Below, one piece after another: positions 42,501-49,715 of a DNA stretch of 64,000 nucleotides. The notes beneath the pieces are model-generated. The model was given only the letters and a program-made list of their open reading frames with translations, ran no database searches and was not told where the DNA came from. This stretch comes from Bicyclus anynana. Taxonomy: Eukaryota; Arthropoda; Insecta; Lepidoptera; Nymphalidae. The translations under genes and the position numbers were made by a program. The DNA lies in assembly GCF_947172395.1 (NCBI RefSeq), contig NC_069090.1, positions 12,600,329 to 12,664,328 on the forward strand. Reading direction: 5' to 3'. Positions within the stretch are counted from its first letter, which is position 1. Every line of letters begins with the position of its first letter.

Positions 42501-45500
42501 TGCATCAAGTTAACACATTTAGACGTTTATTATATCGACTCAACTGGACAAGTGGTGTGAAACTAATTATATAGCTCCAGCTCAACGTTAAGAGATTTTT
42601 ATTTTTATTTATTTATTTATTCTTTTTTTAAAGAAAAAAAAATCTGCATGAATAAAATAAATAAATAATTATAATTGCATATTAAAAATATAATGCAATA
42701 GCTTTACCATCGGCAATCCCCGATTACCACACGTATTATTTAAGTTTCAAAAAATTGCGTGTGGTTTAATTTGGTATTCTGGTTTTGGTTTTAACCTATC
42801 TATATTGAACTTGGAATTGAACCTCCCTGACCTCTCAAAAGATTGAAGAATGTATCAACACTGTATTTTTTGTATGTATCAACACAGGTTACTGCTTACT
42901 TAATATAATATTTCTTTGAGAATTTTATTTAAATAATTTTTTTGTTGCAGTTAGCATCTCGAGGCTGTGATATTGTTCTAGTCAGTCGATCGTTAGACAA
43001 ATTGAAATCTACTGCGGTTGAAATTGGTAAGCACCTAAACACCTTTAGGGTTAGATACATTATTTATAAAATTTAATTAAGTACTTTTAGAGAGCCGTGA
43101 TAGTCAAGTGGATATGACCTCTGCCTCTGATTTCCGTTGGGTGTGAGTTTGAGTCCCGTCCGGAGCATGCACCTCCAACTTTCATTAAAAAAATACACAG
43201 AAATTAAATATCACGTGTCTCAAACGGTGAATGAAAAACGTCGTGAGGCCTGCATACCAGAGATGTTTCTTAATTCTCTGCGTGTGTGAAGTCTGCCAAT
43301 CCGCATTGGGCCAGCGTGGTAGACTATTGGCATAACCCCTCTCATTCTGAGAGGAGACTCGAGCTCAGCACTAAACCAAATATGGGTTGATAATGATGAA
43401 GTACCTTTAGAGTTATTGGTAAACACTTTTAGGGTTAACCACTAGTCCGATCCGAATCCTTGAACAAATTCTACTATACCAATAAAGCCATACGACTATG
43501 TCGTCTAGAAATCAATTAGTATGCTACTTTAAAATTAGCACCCAACCATTTTAGATTTAGTTTTTTTTAAGATCTTGTATGTTCAATAGGTATCACTTCA
43601 TACTAGGTTTTATCACAGTCAAGTGCTAATTTGACATTGAAAAAAAATTTAAAATAATCTTGTATGTAGCTTGGTAAGTTCGTTCGTAACACTCCCGATG
43701 ATCCGCGAGGGCCGGGAACGGAGTAGCGATGCCCCGCGCGCACGACGTCTTACCCGCGCAGTCCTTTCTCCCCCGTCACCCGCATATCATGGAAGTGTCA
43801 TCAACGAACTTGCCAGCTACAGCTATAGCTCAATTTTCCTTTTCTGATAATGAAATTATTTCTCAGAGAACGAATTCAAAGTGAACACAAAGATTGTTCA
43901 AGCGGACTTTTGCGAAGGCGAAAGCGTTTACGATAATATATCGAAGGAAATAGCCGATATAGAAATCGGGACGATCGTGAACAATGTCGGTGTTTCCTAC
44001 ACCTACCCTGAGTACTTCCTGGATATACCTGATTGGTGAGTACACGAGTTATTAGCGCATACGATAATATATCGAAGGAAATCGCTGACATAGAAATCGG
44101 GACGATCGTCAACAATGTCGGTGTTTTCTACACCTACCCTGAGTACTTCTTGGATATACCTGATTGGTGAGTACACGAGTTATTAGCGCATACGATAATA
44201 CATCGAAGGAAATCGCTGATATAGAAATCGGGACGATCGTCAACAATGTCGGTGTTTCCTACACCTACCCTGAGTACTTCCTGGTGAGTCACACGACTAT
44301 AATAACACGACTTAATAGCTCATACGATAATATATCGAAGGAAATCACCGGTATAGAAATCGGGACTAAACTTAATGTTAACCCGTTTAACTTGGACTTT
44401 TAACTCATAATACTAGTTAAACAGAAACAGAGCCAACTTTATTTATAGTTTATTTATTTTTTAGTTTTTTTATATATTAGTTTTATAAATCTTGATTTTG
44501 TCTTCATAGTGCAGTCGAGCTTTTGATTTTATTCTTATAATATTTTTATTTTATTTTATTTTACATTAGTATAAAACATAATTTATGTTTACCAGTCCAG
44601 AATTGCACTTAACAGGTTAATGAAATGTCTCGTCATTTATTTATCAAGTAATAAACGACATTTTAATAACTATTTATTTACGTAATAATTATAATTACAG
44701 TAACTACTCGTACGTAATTATTGTGTAATTGGTTTAAGTAGGTACTAATTCAGTGAATTCATTACTCCAGCTTTTAATAACGACTAAAAACCAATACTTA
44801 TGAGGTAGGTTAGGATGCAGTGGCGATCACACCATAGGTGCAAGAATGCCATGCCTACCATGAGGACTCATTATGAACCCTGCATTAATTGAGAAAGAAT
44901 TGCCCATTTTGTACAATTTGTTCACATAGTACATACCCTAGTTAAAAACCCTATGCACGCCACTTTTAGGATGGTTAGTTTAAAATATTCCCAATGTAGG
45001 TACTAACTGTTGTACTAAATAGTCAATCTAACAAGTATCTACTGAATGTCTGTAATTATACCAATGACACTCTTATAAAAAGAGCTTATTTTAATAAAAT
45101 AGCTTAAAACAATAACACTTATAAATACACATAATCATCGTCATTATCAACCCATATTCGGCTCACTGCTGAGCTCGAGTCTCCTCTCAGAATGAGAGGG
45201 ATTAGGCCAATAGTCCACCACGCTGGCCCAATGCGGATTGGCAGACTTCACACACGCAGAGAATTGAGAAAATTGTCTGATAGCAGGTTTCCTCACGATT
45301 TTTTCCTTCACCGTTTGAAACACGTGATATTTAATTACTTAAAATGCACACAACTGAAAAGTTGGAGATGCATGCCCCGGACCGGATTCGAACCCACACC
45401 CTCCGGAATCGGAGGCAGAGGTCATATCTACTGGGCTATCACGTCTTCAAATACACATAATAAACTTATAATAGCGCATAATAAAAAAAATATTGTTTTT

Positions 45501-47729
45501 GTTGAATACTTTGATTGGTTGGCATTAGTTAGATGGGCCAAAGTACTAAGAAGATATTAAGTAATAATCGAAGTAGGTATGGAAATATTATGCCATAAAT
45601 CAATCTGACGATGTCTTATATGAAAACATGATTACCATATAGGTAATTTTACAACGTTGAGGGCCGAGGTCTTTGGACTTCCTCGTTGCTATAAAAATTT
45701 TACCACTATGAAAAGGAAGTGCCTTATAAATTATTCCACTTTCCCATTTTCGATGTAATTCCTTTAAAATATGTAAAGGTCAACAATTAATTTAAGTGCA
45801 ATGCCCCGTCACACTGTTATCTTGAACTTTGGATATTTAAAAATTGCATTTAATCATGTTTTCTACACAAAAATATTGTATACTACCCAAAGCAATAACC
45901 AATATTTGTTTTGAAAAGTACTTTAGAGGTAACCGATATACAGTTGCAAACTTCGTTGAAGCGGATATGAAATCAACTGCTACGTTATTGCAGTTTTGAA
46001 GTGATGACTTGTGGGTGGTTAAACCTCTTCGTAACGTAACGCGTTACAGCGCTACTCTGTCTGGCTTTCCCTTCCTCACGCATACGGCAGCAGGTTTAAG
46101 TTGGCTCTCCATTTTAGCATCCCGAGATGCACACGTTTTTTTGAAGTGACAACTTCCTATGGGAGGGTAAACAGCGTCGTAACGTAACGCGTTACAGCGC
46201 CACTCTGTCTGGCTTCCCTTTCTCTCACGCATACGGCAGCAGGTTTAAGTTGGCTTTCCATTTGAGCATGCCGAGATGCACACGTTTTTTTGAAGTGACA
46301 ATTTCCTATGGGAGGGCAACAGCGTCGTAACGTAACGCGTTACAGCGCCACTCTGTCTGGCTTCCTTTTCTCTCTCGCATACGACAGCAGGTTTAAGTTG
46401 TCACTTCTGTCGATCTTTTTTTATTACAGGAAGAGTTATTATTAATATACTTTAGTCATTGATTTCTAATTAAAAGTTAATATTGTCTAAAAGCTACTGA
46501 TACAAGCTGAACGTATGTCAGACCATGCACCAAGTACAATAAGCAACTGTGCAGTTTAAATCATGGTGGAAATTATGGGTAGCTGGTTTTAAACAGTCCT
46601 CTTGCTTCGATGTAATACTTCGATAGAGACTCTCAGAGTTTAATCTTTGACGGTCTTGTTCAAAGGATTGCCACGATGCTTAATGTCTGGAGGTAGAAAC
46701 ATAGTTTTTCATATTATGCCGAAGAAAATATCAAAAGTACGCTACTTACTAGGACCATTTGAAATATGCTGCCTATTAAACCATTCATGTTCCAAACTAT
46801 AGTTACTGTACTTAACAGTAATACTGAGCTATTGTGGTAATGCTGGAAAATTTTAGCTTTTAGTGAATCACAAATGCCTCTGACATCACAGTCTTTTTCT
46901 TTAAAAGATTTTCATTAATTTTCAGCTACTTTTATCTTAAGCTTAGGTTAAATTATAATGTAGATGACGTGTTTAATGTGTTATTCTTTGACAGGGAGCA
47001 GTCAATCAACAACATGATCAAAGCGAACATTGTGTCAACAACTCGTATGACCGGTCTGGTGTTGCCAGGGATGGTGCAGCGAGGAAAAGGAGTCGTGATC
47101 AATATTGGATCTGGGGCTTCTTCCATACCCAGCCCTCTACTTACTATTTATGCTGCTACCAAGGTTCGTGTAAAATAAAATTGCTCATAAAAATCTCTTA
47201 GTAATGAGCTGGTTCTTGCAACACGGCTCGATCCAAAACGCGACGCGGCGGCGCGCGCGGCCGCTCGCATCGTGCGTTGAGAGAGGGGCTAATAGTAGGT
47301 TAAAAGTATTATTTCTGAGATGAAAATCATCAAAGCGATATAAACCAAAATATGTTTATCCCATTGAAGTAGATCTTTTAGCAATCGTTTTATTTTCAGG
47401 CTTTCGTAGAGAAATTCACGGAAGGCCTTGAGATGGAGTACAGTAAAACGGGGATAATCATACAATGTGTTCTACCAGGCTTTGTCTGCTCCAAATTATC
47501 TGGCCTACACCGTAGTTCATTAATGGCTCCCACTGCGAAGGCATACGTCAAGTCAGCGATTAGCCTCGTGGGCACCAGTTCCAGGACCGCTGGTTACTTT
47601 CCTCACGCTATGTTCTTTTATTTCATCAACTCATTCTACGCCATGGCTAGTAAATTCAGCGTATGGCTAGTCACCAGGTCCATGGAGACCACTCGAAGGA
47701 AGGCACTGAAAAAGTACAAAAAACAATAA
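27225..47729 (+). CDS. HSD17B12: Very-long-chain 3-oxoacyl-CoA reductase (KAR; HSD17B12-like), six exons, complete
   Basis: Exons 27225-27378, 40515-40561, 42951-43026, 43867-44035, 46995-47163 and 47400-47729. All junctions are GT/AG and phases 1, 0, 1, 2, 0 join to 945 nt (314 aa plus stop). This is a short-chain dehydrogenase that reduces 3-ketoacyl-CoA in the ER fatty-acid elongation cycle; insect relatives (spidey) also act on steroids. The protein has an N-terminal hydrophobic segment (about 11-38), the NADP(H) motif TGSTDGIG (54-61), NNVG (131-134) followed by the family hallmark YPEYF, catalytic N160, S188, Y201 and K205 (YAATK), and a K-x-K-x-x ER-retrieval signal (KYKKQ end). Length equals the family norm. 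The intact Tyr argues against the 'inactive HSDL1' paralogue. Intron 1 is 13.1 kb and TE-rich; exon 4 is partly duplicated in intron 4. Confidence 0.95.
27683..28200. repeat. Inverted-repeat TE remnant in KAR intron 1
   Basis: Left end is a minus-strand Helitron-like terminus (ctagcagacgcctgcgactc). 27779-27821 (acagcctttcttgatgagta...) is mirrored at 28051-28092 (...actcaagaaaggctgt), giving ~42-bp imperfect arms. Confidence 0.6.
28219..28425 (-). mobile_element. Helitron-like element, nearly full length
   Basis: Minus strand starts TCTATACCAATATTTTAAAG, contains (gttt)n, 'aacgcgctaatctcaggaac' and 'accacgcgggtgaaaccgct', and ends 'aacgtcagcta'. A C-T-A terminus is recognisable. Confidence 0.75.
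28434..28530 (+). mobile_element. tRNA-like SINE head, decayed
   Basis: 'ggcccgtggcgcaatgagta' and 'gtgggttcgatttcaac' resemble A and B boxes 60 bp apart. It is not a clean tRNA and no body could be matched. Confidence 0.4.
28829..29080 (-). mobile_element. SINE-2 copy with 12-bp TSD
   Basis: Flanked by perfect 12-bp repeats 'cttgtacaccat' (28817-28828 and 29081-29092). Minus orientation: head 'gccgtgatagcctagtggat' and tail (gat)n. A short internal deletion removes part of the 'cagagaattttctt' region and the B box. Confidence 0.93.
29451..29948. mobile_element. Foldback MITE interrupted by SINE-1
   Basis: Left arm 29451-29505 (gtcagcctctgacgatcaag, then taagttcacatgcctgcagc). The right arm is split: 29562-29597 and 29929-29948 (cttgatcgtcagtggctgac). 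Arms are ~55 bp with few mismatches. SINE-1 landed inside the right arm. No transposase. Confidence 0.88.
29598..29924 (-). mobile_element. SINE-1 copy inside MITE arm
   Basis: Minus orientation, from poly-T to 'gccacggaggccgtc', nearly full length. The target duplication is short at most (about 4 bp, 'actt'). Confidence 0.92.
30380..30512 (+). mobile_element. Helitron-like fragment
   Basis: 'gaaccgatttggctggaatt', 'ctggattaacacatagg', end 'aagtctgctagt'. The middle is deleted. Confidence 0.55.
31392..31548. mobile_element. Foldback element, perfect 24-bp inner arms
   Basis: 31401-31424 'caattattctcacgtttctg cagc' is exactly mirrored at 31516-31539; outer 9-10 bp match imperfectly (attgacggt / atcgacaat). 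A third partial copy of the arm (cgtgagaataattg) lies at 31503-31516. Confidence 0.88.
31803..32178 (+). repeat. Tandem array of eight 47-bp units built on a Helitron-like 5' terminus
   Basis: Units begin at 31803, 31850, 31897, 31944, 31991, 32038, 32085 and 32132. Each is 'ttcaaaagtattgagcaca' plus TCTATACTAATATTATAAAA and 'ctgaagag'. Units are almost identical (one a-to-g, one c-to-g; the last has 'gagaagag'). The array runs straight into the element body at 32179. Confidence 0.95.
32150..32275 (+). mobile_element. Helitron-like element downstream of its amplified 5' end
   Basis: 'tctatactaatattataaaa', then 'ttaaacgcggtaatctcaga ... cccatttatcgaggaagga ... ttatccccgtattccgtagg'. 3'-truncated. 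A second partial Helitron-like piece (gtgtaag repeats, tacgctgcagctactaaagc) follows to about 32395. Confidence 0.78.
32950..33495 (+). pseudogene. RTE-like LINE 3' end, longest copy in the window
   Basis: About 545 bp: 'cttcgcgacatcttttcgtc ... gtgttgccagggatgaccta ... gatcgaatcaggaatgagga ... gaccccccaccaggtggact ... cgtccattggctgatg'. Frames give the same C-terminal protein as 19465-19697, with several frameshifts, duplication of a short segment near 33105 and point stops. Confidence 0.88.
33496..33582 (+). repeat. (GAT)29 microsatellite at RTE-like 3' end
   Basis: 29 uninterrupted GAT units, forming the terminal repeat of the LINE immediately upstream and presumably expanded after insertion. 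The apparent Met-rich and Ile-rich ORFs here are artefacts. Confidence 0.95.
33590..34242. other. KAR intron 1, unassigned stretch
   Basis: No TE ends or exon-like segments seen. Confidence 0.3.
34243..34570 (+). mobile_element. SINE-1 copy, near consensus
   Basis: Most complete copy: 'gacggccttcgtggcgcagt', B box 'ggtttgatcccc', 'gtaccgccaagcgatttagc', 'cttaccatcaggtgagattg', and a short A tail. Confidence 0.95.
34622..34745 (-). repeat. Single unit of the 46-kb tandem repeat, opposite orientation
   Basis: 'gtgcgtctcgggatgctcga ... aaacctgctgccggtatgcg ... agccagacagagtggtgctg ... taacgcattacgttacg' is the reverse complement of the units at 45998-46421. Confidence 0.85.
35099..35386 (-). 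mobile_element. SINE-2 copy with 11-bp TSD
   Basis: Flanked by 'atttagatata' at 35088-35098 and 35387-35397. Minus orientation, head 'gagctgtgatagcccagtga', about 25 bp lost from the middle. Confidence 0.93.
35420..35598 (+). mobile_element. SINE-2 3' half with (GGAT)n tail
   Basis: 'cttaaacggtgaaggaataa ... gaatatgggtt(ggat)n'. 5'-truncated, about 25 bp after the previous copy and in opposite orientation. Confidence 0.87.
36093..36288 (-). mobile_element. RTE-like LINE 3' end
   Basis: Minus strand 'ggtcccaaagtgctggattg ... gtcgaccccccaccaggtgg ... ctgcagtggacgtccatcgg'. Confidence 0.85.
36530..37345 (+). pseudogene. CR1/Jockey-like LINE: RT C-terminus (ORF to 37014), 3' UTR and A-rich tail
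   Basis: An open frame of about 160 codons ends at 37014. It gives VLSILEYCSTVWRPHYSTHM and RIERVQKRFLGHLSF, the classic post-catalytic region of Jockey/CR1-group RTs. A ~310-bp 3' UTR follows, ending 'ccaaataaagagaaaaaa' and 'taataataat'. The 5' end is truncated at about 36525, inside the RT ORF. The uninterrupted frame suggests a fairly recent insertion. Not autonomous. Confidence 0.9.
37655..37855. repeat. Helitron-like 3' ends in head-to-head arrangement
   Basis: Left edge 'actagcggacgcccgcgact' is a minus-strand terminus. Right edge 'gtgggtgaaaccgcggggcg / tctgttagc' is a plus-strand terminus of a related subfamily. Confidence 0.6.
38276..38333. repeat. Near-perfect palindrome made from Helitron-like sequence
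   Basis: 27-bp arms (tatagccttcctcgataaat.. / ..atttattgaggaaggctata) with one mismatch and a 4-bp spacer. The arm is the 'cccatttatcgaggaaggct' block of the Helitron-like family. Confidence 0.92.
38830..39125. repeat. Interspersed repeat with 'aatatggcggac' and duplicated 'tgtttgaaatccaccc'
   Basis: Two copies of 'gtttgaaatccaccccatga'-type sequence about 110 bp apart, preceded by 'aaattttgcacacgctctga'. TE-derived in appearance; class unknown. Confidence 0.5.
39180..39297 (+). mobile_element. SINE-1 3' fragment
   Basis: 'tcatcacttaccatcagctg ... ttgtagtcaagg ... aacttgtaaagaataaaa' followed by an A-rich tail. Confidence 0.8.
39529..39973 (-). mobile_element. Composite Helitron-like element (duplicated interior)
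   Basis: 39598-39973 reads on the minus strand from 'cctactaatattataaacgc' to the terminal hairpin and CTAGT. The 'ggataaaaagtag / aaccatg' block occurs twice. A second, differently ended Helitron piece (39529-39598) abuts it. The plus-strand element at 48704-49083 has the same double structure. Confidence 0.75.
40250..40490 (-). mobile_element. Helitron-like fragments with (AC)n
   Basis: 'ttataaaggcgaaagtttgt' start, (GT)n seen as (ac)n at 40374-40393, 'aatggaaatagattttactc', and a second terminus 'ctagcagacgttcgcatgaa'. They lie immediately upstream of KAR exon 2. Confidence 0.7.
40515..40561 (+). CDS. HSD17B12: KAR exon 2 (residues 52-67)
   Basis: Acceptor tttgtttcag|TG, donor GAG|GTAAAA. 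Only 47 nt, but holds the whole Rossmann motif VTGSTDGIGKAYARE. Confidence 0.94.
41457..41655 (+). mobile_element. Helitron-like element containing a perfect 27-bp palindrome
   Basis: 'tgattaaacgcgctaatctc ... gaggaaggctataggttata', then arms 41574-41600 and 41611-41637 (tatccctatgggaacgggac.. mirrored exactly), 10-bp loop 'ggtgaaaccg', then 'gtcagctagta'. The second arm is an inverted copy of the element's own sequence. Confidence 0.9.
42312..42400 (+). mobile_element. SINE-3 head fragment
   Basis: 'ggtccagtgggtagcctacg', then 'ggatttgaatcctgtg', like the head at 22420. Confidence 0.5.
42951..43026 (+). CDS. HSD17B12: KAR exon 3 (residues 68-92)
   Basis: Acceptor tttttgttgcag|TTA, donor ATTG|GTAAGC. 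Encodes LASRGCDIVLVSRSLDKLKS, with the SRS loop that selects NADP(H). Confidence 0.94.
43093..43398 (+). mobile_element. SINE-2 copy with 14-bp TSD, KAR intron 3
   Basis: Flanked by 'aagtacttttagag' (43079-43092) and 'aagtacctttagag' (43399-43412), one mismatch. Complete head 'agccgtgatagtcaagtgga', B box 'agtttgagtcccgt', end 'tgggttgataatgatg'. Confidence 0.93.
43672..43824. repeat. GC-rich inverted-repeat element in KAR intron 3
   Basis: Ends 'gtagcttggtaagttcgttc' and, mirrored, 'aacgaacttgccagctacag'. The interior (ccgcgagggccgggaacgga, cccgcgcgcacgacgtc) is far more GC-rich than its surroundings. MITE-like; no TSD seen. Confidence 0.6.
43867..44035 (+). CDS. HSD17B12: KAR exon 4 (residues 93-149)
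   Basis: Acceptor atttctcag|AG, donor GATTG|GTGAGT (phase 2). Encodes DIEIGTIVNNVGVSYTYPEY. Its last ~107 nt plus donor are repeated downstream. Confidence 0.93.
44056..44395 (+). repeat. Tandem partial duplications of KAR exon 4 with donor site (131-bp period)
   Basis: Units beginning at 44060, 44191 and 44323 repeat the exon 4 segment that starts at 43929 (tacgataatatatcgaagga). Unit 2 keeps NNVG, YPEYF and the donor GATTG|GTGAGT, with one amino-acid change (Ser to Phe) and otherwise silent changes. Unit 3 loses 14 bp before its donor (CTG|GTGAGT). Unit 4 is a stub. A possible acceptor 'cgagttattag' precedes units 2 and 3 but lacks a pyrimidine tract. Confidence 0.93.
44400..45135. other. 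KAR intron 4, unassigned part
   Basis: AT-rich. 'gcagtggcgatcacaccata / ggtgcaagaatgccatgcct' near 44818 looks repeat-derived but has no clear partner here. Confidence 0.3.
45136..45448 (-). mobile_element. SINE-2 copy with 13-bp TSD, KAR intron 4
   Basis: Flanked by 'aaatacacataat' (45123-45135 and 45449-45461). Near full length, minus orientation, B box 'gggttcgaatccg'. Confidence 0.95.
45998..46421 (+). repeat. Three-unit tandem repeat (~147 bp) with inverted ends, KAR intron 4
   Basis: Units start at 45998, 46143 and 46292, each 'gaagtgac...', 'cgtaacgtaacgcgttacag', 'ccactctgtctggcttccc', 'catacggcagcaggtttaag'. The block ends 'gttgtcacttc', the inverse of its start, suggesting a terminal-inverted-repeat element with internal duplication. 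A single inverted unit is at 34622-34745. Confidence 0.88.
46422..46994. other. KAR intron 4, distal part
   Basis: No repeat recognised. It ends with the exon 5 acceptor tract. Confidence 0.35.
46995..47163 (+). CDS. HSD17B12: KAR exon 5 (residues 149-205)
   Basis: Acceptor tttgacag|GGAG, donor AAG|GTTCGT (GT but otherwise weak). Carries N160, the GMVQRGKGVVINIGSGAS strand with S188, and YAATK. Confidence 0.93.
47215..47290. other. GC-rich patch in KAR intron 5
   Basis: 'cgcgacgcggcggcgcgcgc' and neighbours, in an otherwise AT-rich 236-bp intron. Function unknown; possibly a TE remnant. Confidence 0.4.
47400..47729 (+). CDS. HSD17B12: KAR exon 6 (residues 206-314)
   Basis: Acceptor ttttattttcag|GCT. 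Encodes the substrate-side lid (VLPGFVCSKLSG, then KAYVKSAISLVGTSSRTAGY) and ends KKYKKQ-TAA. Confidence 0.94.
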   Translation, partial: AFVEKFTEGLEMEYSKTGIIIQCVLPGFVCSKLSGLHRSSLMAPTAKAYVKSAISLVGTSSRTAGYFPHAMFFYFINSFYAMASKFSVWLVTRSMETTRRKALKKYKKQ

Positions 47730-47778
47730 TGTCATAATTAGCTTTACTAGTCTAACTTGGGCATTATTAACTGGTACA

Positions 47779-47914
47779 GATCGTTTCATATAGCATGGTG
47801 CGAGTGACGGTTCGTTTTGCTCTTGAAAGTTAGCCACGTTTTGCGATAATAGTACATATTATGGACGTCATAAGGCAACTGTTACCGTACCCATGATATC
47901 TGAAAAACACTTTT
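47779..47914 (-). repeat. Interspersed repeat in KAR 3' region
   Basis: Reverse-complement relative of 26202-26349, starting 50 bp after the KAR stop codon and therefore probably inside its 3' UTR. AATAAA-type signals occur further on (about 48305 and 48381). Confidence 0.7.
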
Positions 47915-48411
47915 AGAACTAACATAATATGTTACTGATAAATTTTCGTGTCGATATTTATTTATCTAATTTTTGTTGCATGATAATTTTACCAAAGATG
48001 TAAATATTTGTTTTTAAAAATGTGTAAAAAAGCAATAATATGTTTAAAGGACACGTCTAAGGCCACATATGAATGTTGTAAATTGCTTCCTCATTTTTAT
48101 ATATTATTTATGCGCTAATTCCTTATTCTTATAATAACTTAACTTGTGCTTAAAAAGAACATTAGTCGTTGTTTTTTAAACCTGAGTAATATTTAATTCC
48201 TCTGCAAGTAAGCGGATGTATTGTAACAGCTAGTTACGATAATATTGGATTAAAACCAGACATCTTAAAATTTAATTTATTAAACCGAAATCAGCATCTT
48301 TTTAATAAATAATGAAGGAACTAAGTTGTTTTAAAAGCTAGGGGACAAATAAATTTTAACTAAATGTGCATTGTTATTGAGTAATAAACTGTATTGGTGA
48401 AGTAGAAAACA

Positions 48412-48603
48412 AATCTATACTAATATTATAAAGCTGAAGAGTTTGTTTGTTTGTTTGATTGAACGCGCTAATCTCAGGAACTACTGGTCCGATTTGAAAA
48501 ATTATTTCAGTGTTAGATATCCCATTTATCGAGAAAGGCTATAGGCTATATATTATCCCCATATTCCTACGGGAACGGGAACCACGCGGGTGAAACCGCG
48601 CGT
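48412..48603 (+). mobile_element. Helitron-like element, 5' complete
   Basis: Begins TCTATACTAATATTATAAAG after an A, then 'gaacgcgctaatctcaggaa', '..accacgcgggtgaaaccgcg'. The final CTAGT is absent. Confidence 0.8.
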
Positions 48604-48703
48604 AAATTCTATAAGTACATTATTCAGTAGATGAAAAACGCGTCTGTAGTCAGTAAACTGAACTATAATGCGACATGCGACATGAACATAAATAAAATAA
48701 GAA

Positions 48704-49083
48704 TTCTACTAATATTATAAATGCAAAAGTTTGTATGGATGTTTGGATGTTTGTTACTCTTTAACGCCGCTACTACTGAAGCGATTTGGCTAAAATTTGG
48801 AATGGAAATAGATTTTACTCTGGATTAACACATAGGCTACTTTTTATCCCGAAAAAATTGATGGTTTCCCGAGGTTTGCAAAAACTGATAATTTCGATGA
48901 TTTGAATGTTTGTTACTTTTTCACGCCTCGATTACTTAACCGAATTAGCTGAAATTTGGTATTAAAATAAATTATAGCCTGGATTAACCGATAAGCTACT
49001 TTTTATCCCGAAAAATCCATGGTTCCCGAGGGATTTGTGAAAAACTAAATTTCACACGGGCGAAGTCGCGGGCGTCTGCTAGT
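48704..49083 (+). mobile_element. Composite Helitron-like element (double interior)
   Basis: Starts 'ctactaatattataaatgca', contains two rounds of 'ctgaaatttgg', 'ctggattaac', 'ctactttttatcccgaaaaa', and ends with hairpin 'gggcgaagtcgcgggcgtct' and GCTAGT. Same architecture as the minus-strand copy at 39598-39973. Confidence 0.8.
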
Positions 49084-49340
49084 ATACAATAAAAAATGCA
49101 AGAGAATTCACTATTATAATATCGAGCAAGTTATTTAAAGTTTCTGCCACTGATTAAAGTTTTCACATGGTTTGGCAAATGTGTATTACATTACAGGGGC
49201 CATTAATTGTAATGAAATCATCAAAATATTTGAGTTTAATTAAATTAGTTCACATGTAGTGATAAATTAAATAAGTAAGGGGTATGAATGTGATTTGAAA
49301 CTATGCTTTGTGTTCTATTTTAATTAATTGTATATTAAAC

Positions 49341-49616
49341 TAGCCCGCGGTTTCACCCGCGTGGAATAATTTAGTTCTGTTTCCGTCAGAATACGATAAA
49401 ATATAACTAACTAGCTAACGCCGCACGGTTTCACACGCGTGGTTCCCGTTTTCGTAGGAATATGGGGATAATATATAACCTATAGACTTCCTCGATAAAT
49501 GGGCTATCTAACACTGAAAGAATTTTTCAAATCGGGCCAGTATTTCCTGAGATCAGCGCGTTCAATCAAACAAACAAACAAACAAACTCTTTAGCTTTAT
49601 AATATTAGTATAGATG
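49341..49616 (-). mobile_element. Two nested/adjacent Helitron-like copies
   Basis: 49411-49616 minus: TCTATACTAATATTATAAAG ... CTAGCTAACGCCGC end, nearly full length. A shorter terminus (actagcccgcggtttcaccc) lies at 49341-49400. Confidence 0.8.
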
Positions 49617-49617
49617 A

Positions 49618-49715
49618 CACTCACAAATAAAGTGGCCTTCAAATTGCAAAAGAATTTTCAAAATCGGTTCAGTAGATTCAGAGATTACCCCCTACAATAC
49701 TACAAACTTTACCCC
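49618..49715 (-). repeat. Interspersed repeat fragment
   Basis: 'aaaatcggttcagtagattc / agagattaccccctaca', shared with 19420-19468. Confidence 0.5.

Noticed and set aside
42951..43026. Calling the KAR gene an inactive HSDL1-type paralogue
   Set aside because: The catalytic Tyr of YAATK, the Ser and the Lys are all present, so the active-enzyme family fits better.
43863..44115. Minus-strand frames opposite KAR exon 4
   Set aside because: Shadows of the coding exon and its duplicates; no family signal.
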